The position numbers were made by a program, and so were the translations under genes. This document shows, piece by piece, positions 55,660 to 64,000 of a stretch of DNA of 64,000 bases (position 1 is its first letter; each line of letters begins with the position of its first letter). The notes under the pieces are model-generated. The model made no database searches, was not told where the DNA came from, and was given only the letters and a program-made list of their open reading frames with translations. This DNA comes from Nelumbo lutea (lineage: Eukaryota > Streptophyta > Magnoliopsida > Proteales > Nelumbonaceae): positions 57,649,759 to 57,713,758 of the forward strand of contig JAKGHH010000003.1 in NCBI GenBank assembly GCA_022828595.1. Reading direction: 5' to 3'.

Positions 55660-58600
55660 ATGTCCCTGTAAGTTTTTCTTTTCACCCTTTAATTTCTACA
55701 AAAAAGAAAAAAAAAAAAAATCTCTGCATGGTTTCTCAGCAACAAACTGTTCAATGGTTTTGCGTAGTTTGTTGAGTGTATGCAATTTTTTTTGTTTTTA
55801 CATTGAATTAGCGTGGAGATGATTTGTAACGGTTTGCGTTGCTGGTTTGACAAATTACGAGGAGCACCAAATCCGAGAAAAATGGACAGCGAAAGAAGAC
55901 CAGAAGGTGAGCGACTGCGTAACATTCTGGTTTCTGAAAATCGAGAGAGAGAGAGAGAGAGTTAGCTTTTTATTAATTTCCTCCTCCTATGGCGTATGCA
56001 AAAATTATTTGAAACATGGGTTTTTTTTTATTCTATGAAATTGATCAGTACAAGCAGATACTTATACATCACCAACCAAGAAAGAAACCACCAGAAGTAC
56101 TGAAAATTATTCGGCATCGACTACATCCAATAATGCGCTGACCATGGCTTTACTCGGAAACACTGGCAACGGCGTGAGCGCCACTGGCAATAGCATCCTT
56201 AAAAAGCCTGCCTTCGAATCAAAACGCAGCTCGGGTTCAGTTACATCCACTTCTGAAATGAATGATGCTGTTGTAGATGGCAAACTTGTGAAAGTTATCG
56301 ACACTCCTGGTACCCCCTATAGTAGCTCGATCTCTTTTGCTTTAATTATTGATCTCTGTCTCTGTCTGTGTCTGGTTTCTTTGATCATGCAAGAAAACCC
56401 ATTATTTTTTCTAAGTTGTTTTTACCTTTTTTTTTTTTTTTCTGGGCTTTCGGATGTATGCTTGGAGTTGGAGTGTTGCATGATAAGCAGAAAATTGAGC
56501 TGACTGGATGAGTTTTTGCAGGGCTTTTTAACTTTCTACTTAGAGCTGATTTCGTGGTCAAAGAGATTGTAAAGTGCATTGAATCGGCAAAGGATGGAAT
56601 CCATGCAGTTGTGGTGGTTTTATCAGTGAGGTCCCCTTACTCAAAAGAGGAAGTAACTGCAATTCAAGGCCTGAAGATTCTTTTTGGAGATAAAATTTCT
56701 GACTACCTGATCTTTGTTTTCACTGGTGGGGATGAACTTGAAGATGATCAGACATTGGATGATTATTTGGAGGATGAGTGCCCTCAACCTTTAAAGGTTA
56801 TGTTTCATTTCAGAATCTCTTTTCTCAATTCCTTTTGGTTCTTGTATTAATATTATTTGGTTCATCATTGCTAATTGCCTTAAACTATGTTTGGTTTGAC
56901 AGAAAATAAGATAGAACCAAGAAGTTGAGGGAGGGAAAGTTCATTCTTTCTTCAACCTACTGTATCTCTCTTTTTTTATGTCAAAAGAAACACAGGATTA
57001 GTTATTATTACGGTGACTGTAGTTGCAGGAGTCAATGTTAAACGAATCAATCATAGAGGAATTAGACCTTAAGAGTGGAAATTCTTGATCCATATATTCA
57101 ACGAGTCCAGATCTCCTGCCCACGTTTATCGCAGCCACACATGGAGAACATCTTATCCTCTGCATAGTATTATACAGGGGAGATGTTCCCAATTCACGGG
57201 GTAGTGTGTTGTGGGTAGACGTGAGCAGGGTACTTGTGGGTAGGAGATCTGGATTCATATTCACCCCGCTTGATTATTTGTCCAGATTGAGTATATGGTT
57301 GAGACTCGGGATTTTCTACTCACTTTTCCTACCCACTCTCTACCCGCTGTGAATTGGAGCCACACATCTCTAATTCACGATTAATTCACAGCAGGTAGAG
57401 AGTGGGTAAGAAAAGTTTGTAGGAAATCTGAGTTCATATGTTGATCCAGATTCTAATAATCAACAGTAGGGTTACTGGAGTTAAAGGAAAAGAATAATAC
57501 GTCACACTCCACCATGGTTTTCAAACCGCTATTGACCTGGATGGTTGGACCATTCGGTCCAAGAACCGTGCAGGCAATCAGTTTCGTTTTATTCCAAAAC
57601 TGGTCTTTAAAAAAACGTTAAATCGGTTAATGACCCGTTGACCAGTGCGGTCAAACCGTCGATCCATTCAATAGTTTTTGACAATTTTTTTTTTTTAATT
57701 TTCATTATCAAAATAGACCATTCAATCGAACCATCGACCCAGAAACCGATGGCCAGAACGGTTCCGTTTCTGGATCGTTTTTTAAAACCATGCACTCCAC
57801 ACTCCACAACGAATTAAAAATGAAAATTAAAGGAATCTTTTTTAAGGGGTCGGGATGAAAAATCCTCTACATGTCTGAAATAGATGGGATATCATCTAAG
57901 GAGATTCCTTTGCTTTTGCTAGCCTGAATACATGACATGAAGCCTTTATACCTATCATCGTTTGATTAATTTGAGAATTTCTTGGAGTTGTCAAGGCATT
58001 AAGGTTGTGTTTGGTTTGTTAGAAAATAAGAATGAAATAAAAAGTTGAGGACTTGAGAGAAAGCTTTTTAGGTTTAATAACTTTCCCACAAGTTTTTTGT
58101 ACATCAAACCAAACACAGCCTAATTAAAGATAAATATACAGAAAGTTGAGGAAAAGTTCTAAACAAACTTCCTAAAATTCTTTGTGAACTTTCCTTCAAC
58201 TTTTAGGCTATCTTTGATTTGCAGGAAAACGTAGGGAAGATTATCACCCTGATACAGATTCTGGGACAAGAGTCATAGAGTTAGAAAACAATGCTAAAGA
58301 AAAAAAAAAGATTAGTAGAGGACTAACTACTCATGTGGTAAATCCGATTTAGATTTCTTGTTTAATTAGGAAATTAAATCAGTTTAATTTATAATTGCTG
58401 AACTATTTCATTTCATGGAATGAGACCCACACTATTAAGTCTTCATATTTTCTTTGAATTAAGAAATTGAATTAAAAAGGTTAGTAGAGGCTTCACATCA
58501 TATGAAGTGGGTAGATTTTATTTTATTTTATTTTGATAGGTAGCCATAGGTCTGAAGTGAATATTATTTTTTAAAGAGTGGAGTAATTATTTCTACATTT

Positions 58601-61141
58601 TTTAAGAGTGAAAAAAACCACTCTCTAGATATTCTTTCTTGAAAAAATAGGTAACCACTCTCTAGATATTCTTTCTTTAATCTTTCAAGATTAAAGATTA
58701 ATGAAGAAATAACATTTTCGGTAAACATATATAGTTTCATGTTAATTTTATTAAAAAATAACTTATTCTGAAGCATGAGAGAGGGAGAGAGATTTACATA
58801 AAACAACATCAGAGTATCTAGACCAGCAACATCCTAATATCAATAATAATATGAAGAAAAAAGAAAAGAAAAATATGGCTTAGCGATCCCAACAAAATGT
58901 GATCCGTGTGGGTTTGCCAGGGGTGCAACTCGAACAGGTTGGATTGGGATGAAGGTCAACCCAATCTCAACCCTAAAAGTGTAAATCGGGCCTGGCCCTA
59001 CCTGAAGTTAGCCCAAGTTTATCAACCCAAGCCTAAGATGAGCTTAACTCAATACAACTTCAACCAAACTCAACTCTAAAAGTGCAAACCTCTGGTATGG
59101 GCCTGACCCAACCTAAGGTTAAGCCCAAGACTATCAACCCAAGCCCAACCTGAGCTTAACTCAACATAACTCAGGTTGGGCTTGAACCGGGCTAGGGCAA
59201 GTTGGTCAAGTTTGTCCAAACAAAGAAACTACGATAAATTTTAATTCTGGTTTTATCTTCTAAAATCAAATATAGGCACCCAAATTGCCATTTGGATCAT
59301 TTGAAAGGTCTTGTAAAGGGCTTTTAGATACATCTGGTTAGGGGTGATCATTTCTAACCGAGCCCACCCAGCCCAAAAATTTTTATGCTGGGCTGGGCCT
59401 ACGTTCTGTGTCCTGACTCGGTCCATGCTCACAATATTATAACATAATGTATTTAATGGCATTGGCCTGGCTTGGCCCAGCCCATGATCACTCCTACATC
59501 TAGTCTTTTAAAAAGAATATACAAAATACTCTGCTCAATTTAATATAGAGAGATAAAAAAAATGAAAGGAAATTTTAGGATTTATTTGATTCACAATCAG
59601 AATTGGAATCAGAATAATCTATTTCCATAGTTTGTTTAGTTCAGACAGGAATAGAAATGGGAATTAGAATCAAAAGGAATGAGAACTCAGTCCCAAGAGA
59701 GGAAGGGAATAACCATTCCACCAGGATGGGAATACGATTCCGATTCCACCCAACTAAACAGATGGAATTGAAATAGCCCATTCCGATTCCAAATCGCTAT
59801 TCCTGATAACCAAACAGGGCTTCGTAGATTTGAGGACCCAAATACCCAATCACCCAATTTGAAACTACACCATATTTAGCTTTTAAATTAAACTTCATTT
59901 TTTTTCTTACATTCCCACCATTTCATTCATAATTATACACTGCGAAGGATCAGCTAGGAAAGGAACAAAAGAGGATGTCTGTAGGTGGCCACACATATGA
60001 TCCCCACACAATAGGTGGGGCCTACACCTATGACCTCAAAAACTGAGACCATCAAGTTGGACCCACAAATGGACCCATCTTTCAATTGTACTTTCCATGT
60101 ATAACCTCTTATAGATGACCAATATAGAGCCTTAACAGCAAGTTTTTTTTTATATATATTTAGTAACCTTTTCACAAGTAAAAAAATCATTAAAATTTTT
60201 CAATAAAATAAATTGTATATTCTACTTGGATATATTGCAACGTAAAGTTATAAATAGAACGAATTTTCGTTATGCCTCTTAGAAATTTATTCATTTATTT
60301 TTAACTTCTAAATTCTAATTAAATAAATACTCTTTTTCGGTGATGTTGATGCAGGAGTTTCTCAAATCCTATAGAGATCGGACTGTGCTCTTTGACAACA
60401 GGACAAAGAATGATGAAAAGAAAGATAATCAAGTCAAGCAATTTCTCTCCATTGTAGACACGGTTGTGGCCAAAAATGGTGGAAAACCATACAAAAATGA
60501 TTTTTTTGTTCAATTGCATGAGCGGACAGACAAGACATATGAGGAACGGCTCAAAGACGTAAGAGATAAGGTAAATCTTGAATCTTGATCCCTCTTATTC
60601 AAAACTCTGGGTAGATCAGATAGAATGACTGGTGGGCCACAATGTGGATCAGGTTGGGCAATGGGTTTTGATTACTACAGCCAAGACCAACTCTGAGCCC
60701 AATTAATAGCCAGCCAGGCTGGGCTGAGAAATGACCCATTGACGTTGGATCTTCCATGTGGCAAACGATTGTGGAGCTAGAAAGCTGGTCCTCAAACTGT
60801 ATCTGAGGATATAGAATAATACAACCATCACCTTAACCTAATTCCATGGTTGAGTTTGTATCCCAGGCCCAATGCCCAGCCCAACCCAAATCCATTCTGG
60901 CTAAGAAATGGGGTTTTGAAATTTGAAATTCTGCTGATAGTTGATGAATGCTTAAATGCTTACGTGAGAAAGAAACTTCATGTTTGATTCATTAATAATG
61001 TAAGTTTTGCAGGTGGCATCAAAGCTTAAACAAACAATTTCTAAGCTACAACAACAGCTAGCAGAAGAGAAATCTGACCCGGAGCTTGCCAGGGAGACAA
61101 AGGCACTACGTATGAAGCTCAAGGACTGTGCTATTTTATGA
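55660..61141 (+). CDS. AIG1/IAN-type GTPase-like protein, six coding exons, P-loop Lys replaced
   Basis: Coding exons: 55660-55667, 55812-55906, 56049-56309, 56522-56796, 60355-60570, 61013-61141, all with GT/AG borders and matching phases, giving 327 residues. A shorter start is the ATG at 55882 (301 residues); the extra 26 codons are open but unsupported. AIG1 domain: G1 is GNTGNGVSATGNSIL, where Val stands for the P-loop Lys (GKS); G3 is DTPG at an exon end; KEIVKCI; then G4 in FTGGDELEDDQTLDDYLEDE; then LFDNRTKNDEKKDNQV. A coiled C-terminus (LKQTISKLQQQLAEEK) ends in DCAIL, with CAIL a possible prenylation box. Family members act at membranes in immunity and stress. Nucleotide binding is doubtful here. 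Intron 5 (3.56 kb) is filled with MITEs. Exon reading is clean; expression is unknown. Confidence 0.85.
57265..57475. repeat. Long hairpin in the AIG1 intron
   Basis: Arms 57323-57355 and 57383-57415 pair at 31 of 33 positions around a 27-base loop. Weaker pairing (TGATTATT...CAGATT words) continues outward to about 57265 and 57475. The sequence could be a foldback MITE or a small-RNA precursor. No target duplication was identified. Confidence 0.65.
57513..57792. mobile_element. MITE family 1, copy 2, in the AIG1 intron
   Basis: 280 bp with ends CATGGTTTTCAAACC and TTTTTTAAAACCATG, flanked by the perfect 8-bp duplication CACTCCAC (57505-57512 and 57793-57800). Relatives at 12277-12499 and 62459-62765. 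Confidence 0.8.
58003..58120. mobile_element. Tourist-like foldback MITE in the AIG1 intron
   Basis: Ends GGTTGTGTTTGGTTTGTTAG and ACATCAAACCAAACACAGCC, flanked by TAA on both sides, as expected for PIF/Tourist MITEs. Another foldback element with a similar TTTGGTTTG end is in LINE-C (36852-36989). Confidence 0.65.
58919..59215. repeat. CAACCCAA-rich element with internal duplication
   Basis: Starts CAGGGGTGCAACTCG, typical of a hAT-type end. Inside, a segment of about 75 bases (GGGCCTG.CC...AGCTTAACTCAA) is repeated twice about 120 bases apart. The right end was not defined. Confidence 0.45.
59339..59496. mobile_element. Short hAT-type MITE (TAGGGGTGATCA ends)
   Basis: 158 bp, ends TAGGGGTGATCA and TGATCACTCCTA, flanked by CATCTGGT (59331-59338) and CATCTAGT (59497-59504), an 8-bp duplication with one change. 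It lies in the AIG1 intron. Confidence 0.75.
59570..59822. mobile_element. MITE family 2, copy 3
   Basis: GGAATGGGAAT-rich body with right end ATAACCAAACAGGGC, related to 54263-54561 and 17180-17430. Ends are degenerate. In the AIG1 intron. Confidence 0.5.
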
Positions 61142-61454
61142 GGGAACCTGTCATGCTTCTATGTCCTTCTGAATTCTAATATCCCCCAGATAAACTCTTT
61201 CTTGGAATTCTGTCTGATCAGTTGAGAAGGGAGAGGGAGTTGTTTTGTGGCATTTGCTGAACTTGTTGATCTTGTCTCTGGGGTAGTTTGATTCTTTTCG
61301 TCTTCTGCTGGTGTGTTTGTTTAGTAAATGCTTACTTCGCCAAATGGTGGCCATTGGCCACCTAACTTTTATCTGCCGGAACATATACATAGTGTTACAT
61401 CTGAAAATTCCTGTTATCTCTCACTCACTTTTTATGTTTAAACGTTGTTAGAGA

Positions 61455-61715
61455 ATAAAGTGGTCGAATGGTTCGTCGATATGTATTGGTCCGTATCGGC
61501 TGATACGTATTATATCGGAAGCTTCCCGATACACCTCTCCCAAGGGATGTTTTGGGGTCAGACCTGGTTCAGGGAGTAGATGGTCCTTAAATCGATCCCT
61601 CTGAACCAGGTTGAAAAAAAAAACTAAAAAAAAATAAAGGGGAGTGACAACCGATACAGTCTGATACATCCCTACCAGCATATCGGACTATATCAATATT
61701 TTGAACTTTGGTTTA
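61455..61715. mobile_element. Short element of the CGATAC family
   Basis: Both edges are rich in TATCGG and CGATAC words; the right edge reads ATATCAATATTTTGAACTTTG, similar to the edge of 30735-32085. The centre contains an imperfect GACCTGGTTCAGGG / CCCTCTGAACCAGG inverted pair and A-runs. The element overlaps the presumed 3' end of the AIG1 transcript (AATAAA at 61454). Confidence 0.45.
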
Positions 61716-62045
61716 ATGTTTGATCTTTGTCGTCACATTATAATTAATTAAATTTCAGCACAAAGTATTGGTAGGCCTGTGTTTATCGGAATGGACTTTG
61801 CCATGAGGGGGCGTGTAAGAAAATAAAAACCTATTTAGGGATCTCACCTAACACCTTAAGCTTTTAGATTGAATAGTTCCTTGAGAATCATCTGATTCAT
61901 AGGGCAGTCTTTATACAAATTTATGAACTACTATGTCTTCAAGAAATAAAAAATGAAAAATGTAGAAAAGATACATCATGTGGCAACAATTCAATTACCC
62001 CACTATTAATTGTTAAAAATGGACTGGTGCATGGAGAAGAAGACT
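61716..62045. other. Intergenic spacer
   Basis: No gene or repeat end recognised. Confidence 0.35.
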
Positions 62046-62375
62046 TAGAGATGGCAATTTGACCCATCCCCGTGGGGCCTTGCCTCGCTCTGCCCTAGTC
62101 AGGGTAGACTTTTTGACCACTGATTGGGGTTTGGGGAAACCCAAAACTCTTGTCCACCCCACCCTGACCCCGGCCATATACACACACACATATATAGTAT
62201 AATATGTTATATTATACTATATTATATTACATAATGTAAAATAGTTCTAGGTAGGTTTCAAAAAAAATAAAAACTAAATAAATTTGTAAGTATACAAATA
62301 CGAATTACCGAAGCAAGGTAGGGAAAATTTGGGGATCCCCGTTCCCGTCCTCGCCCCACCCCATTGCCACTCCTA
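62046..62375. mobile_element. hAT-type MITE (TAGAGATGGCAA ends)
   Basis: 330 bp, ends TAGAGATGGCAA and TTGCCACTCCTA, flanked by AGAAGACT (62038-62045) and AGAAGCCT (62376-62383), one mismatch. The AT-rich core contains a TATATTATACTATATTATAT palindromic stretch. Confidence 0.75.
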
Positions 62376-62458
62376 AGAAGCCTCCATGCAGACCTAGTGG
62401 TTGGATATTTTGGCAAATTTGCCCTAATGCCCTTAAACCCTCTTAGGATGATACCAGA

Positions 62459-62765
62459 CAGTGTTTTTGAACTGTCATTCACCTAGATGGTCAGACCGCT
62501 TGGCTCAGAAATCATCCAAGCAACCGGTTCCATTTCACCCCTAACCTGTCCTTTGGCCAAAATTTGTTGACTTAGTCAATGACTAGCTAACCCAGGCAGT
62601 CAAACCGTTGACCCATTTGACCTAGACACTAGTTTTTGCCATTATTTTATTTTAATTACTTTTTAATTTGGAACAACCCATCTCTTCAAATTGGGTGGTT
62701 GAACCACTGAACTGGAAACCAGTTGCTGAAGCGATTCCAGTTCCAGGTCGGTTTTTAAAACATTG
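62459..62765. mobile_element. MITE family 1, copy 3
   Basis: About 307 bp; ends CAGTGTTTTTGAAC and GTTTTTAAAACATTG are diverged forms of the family 1 termini. The interior shares CAACCGGTTCCATTTC and AAACCGTTGACCC-type words with 57513-57792. No clean target duplication. Confidence 0.6.
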
Positions 62766-62899
62766 GTGACAGATAACAGATTCTCAAAACTGAAGAGATG
62801 GTGTGCGTTGCCTCTCCCTGCAATTTGTTCTGATTGAGATCAAGACTTTATTAGGGATGTAAGGTAACTGTACCCGATGAACTTTTGGAACCCAAGTAC

Positions 62900-63150
62900 A
62901 GGTATTAGGTATTGAAGCTGAAGTTGCAGAAGGCCAAAGATGGCGTGAGATTTCCAATCTCCGGAGGTATTCTCCCAGAGAGATTGTTGGAAGATAACAC
63001 CAGCCTCTTAAGCTTGAGTTTCTCAATGTCAAAGATGGTGTTGCAGAAAAAGTACAAATCCTCAAGCAGTCAAGTTTCTAATGTGAAGGTATAGGACCAA
63101 TGAATTCTTTCCGATCAAGGCCAAGGTATTGCAGCTTTGCCAATCTCCGG
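62900..63150 (-). pseudogene. Leucine-rich repeat (receptor-like) fragment
   Basis: Minus-strand frames read LAKLQYLGLDRKEFIGPIPS, then (after a frameshift) KLKLKRLVLSSNNLSGRIPP and EIGNLTPSLAF, ending at TAA near 62915. Two to three plant extracellular LRR units (LxxLxLSxNxLSGxIPxxIGNLT) are clear. There is no kinase or signal peptide. Several frame changes show that it is a remnant of an LRR receptor-like gene. It lies among repeats with no intact neighbour. Confidence 0.65.
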
Positions 63151-63720
63151 TGAAATCTTTCTCATAAGGGAATTGATGGTGCGCAATCCGGCTGGTCCTA
63201 ACTATCAATAATCTTGTCTCTGACTGGAGCAAAGGGGAAGCCTGAAACAGAGAAGATGAGAGAACTCCGGGGGGAACCCAGTGTGATAACTCCAAAGCTC
63301 AATTTAGTATTCTCTCAAAGGCAAGATAAAGACCAGATAGCGCAAAGTTCACATACCTTGTTGTTTGGGAGTAGGGGGCCTTTTATAACCACTTCGCGCA
63401 CTCACTTCGAGGCCTCTGCTAGGTCGGGTATGATTACTTTTGTGTTTCTGCCAGTTCGGGTGTCATCCTTTCTACTAGGACAGAACCGACACTACTCCTG
63501 GTCAAAGCCGTCTCTATAACTAGAGATGGCAGTGTCAAGTGGTGGTGGTAGGTGGCCGTTTGAAGTGCGGCTGTCAAGCGTCAGATCCCAAGTCAGTCAA
63601 GTGCGCCACCCCTGGGTACGAACTTCCTCAATGTCAGGCATAGTACGGTTTGTTTAGTTTGGCATCCTAGAGGCGAAGTGCTGGAGTGGTGAGCGAGGCA
63701 AAGTCTTGAGTTCGCAGGTA
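63151..63720. other. Unassigned, possibly part of a large LTR on the minus strand
   Basis: On the minus strand GGTTATAAAAGGCCCC (about 63392-63377) is a good TATA box with a leader-like sequence after it. Together with the repeats to the right, this looks like an LTR cut by the window edge, but no partner LTR is available. Confidence 0.3.
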
Positions 63721-63840
63721 TGTCCCGAACTGATATGGGGCAGGTCAGTTCGGTGAGGTGTGTCCCGAACTGCTATAAGGCAGGCCAGTTCGGTTAGGTG
63801 TGTCTCAAACTGCTATAAGGCAAGCCAGTTCGGGTTTGGC
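63721..63840. repeat. Tandem repeat, 3 x 40 bp
   Basis: Three adjacent 40-base units start at 63721, 63761 and 63801. Each contains CCGAACTG...CAGTTCGG (third copy CAAACTG), an inverted repeat of 8 bases separated by about 14 bases. Units 1-2 and 2-3 differ at a handful of positions. Confidence 0.85.
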
Positions 63841-64000
63841 TCGTGTCCTAAGGGAGAGTTCAGGTTCCCAGTAGTGAGTTCAGACTACTGGTAGGTAGTT
63901 TGGACCGCTGGTTCCTTCGCGCCTTAGGCGCGCTATTGTGTCGAGCTATTGCCTTTGCCACGTGTTGCATAATTACGAGGTCGGGCCAAATCTTCCTTCA
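63841..64000. other. Window end, unassigned
   Basis: GC-richer than average, no gene seen. It probably continues the LTR-like or repeat sequence to the right of the window. Confidence 0.3.

Noticed and set aside
1..64000. Prokaryotic-type systems: CRISPR arrays, operons, riboswitches, phage
   Set aside because: No regularly spaced repeats with unique spacers, no gene clusters with ribosome-binding sites; the DNA is plant nuclear sequence.
1..64000. Organelle DNA insertions or rRNA genes
   Set aside because: No recognisable plastid or mitochondrial genes and no rRNA blocks were noticed by eye; only the tRNA-Trp piece, which is nuclear-type.

Overview
The window is nuclear DNA of a flowering plant, probably not a grass. 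Evidence: introns with GT/AG borders, plant-type L1 LINEs (DUF4283/zinc-knuckle ORF1; endonuclease-RT-RNase H ORF2), a Ty1/copia element primed by initiator tRNA-Met, hAT, PIF/Harbinger, MULE, CACTA and Helitron elements, and plant gene families (AIG1/IAN GTPase, tryptophan synthase beta, diterpene synthase, nepenthesin-like protease). The species cannot be named from the sequence. Most of the window is a graveyard of nested transposable elements; only one gene looks structurally complete.

Layout. 1-1.4 kb: unassigned leader-like DNA, a foldback MITE and a minus-strand DUF4283 fragment. 1.4-7.1 kb: a plus-strand LINE (LINE-A) split by a 1.9-kb solo-LTR-like element and a 340-bp insertion. 7.1-10.4 kb: an exact 323-bp tandem duplication, then two 5'-truncated LINEs with target-site duplications (TSDs). 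11.7 kb: the last exon of a tryptophan synthase beta gene. 12.3-15.4 kb: MITEs and a 1.37-kb Pack-MULE carrying pieces of an aspartic protease gene and a U11/U12 snRNP 25K gene. 15.8-16.4 kb: AT-rich block. 18.5-23.3 kb: degenerate copia element, minus strand. 23.7-28.6 kb: a CACTA end, a solo LTR with a perfect TSD, a hAT MITE and a tRNA-derived SINE. 30.5-36.1 kb: a candidate non-autonomous Helitron (minus) that contains exons of an ent-kaurene-synthase-like gene. 36.4-53.3 kb: one old minus-strand LINE (LINE-C) expanded by four insertions: a foldback MITE, a second solo LTR of the LINE-A family, a 5'-truncated LINE and a 7.4-kb PIF/Harbinger element. 53.3-54.6 kb: MITEs, a truncated tRNA-Trp copy and a LINE RNase H fragment. 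55.5-61.2 kb: a six-exon AIG1-like gene with an open frame and a C-terminal CAIL box, but with Val in place of the P-loop Lys. 61.4-64 kb: MITEs, an LRR fragment and a 3 x 40-bp tandem repeat.

The most notable items are the Helitron and the Pack-MULE, which show two independent routes of gene capture within 25 kb, the P-loop-defective AIG1 gene, the PIF element with a third GRF-type zinc-finger ORF, and a long hairpin in an AIG1 intron. No operon, CRISPR array or other prokaryotic system is present. Coordinates of splice sites, TSDs and terminal repeats were read by eye; family assignments rest on motif recognition, not on database searches.
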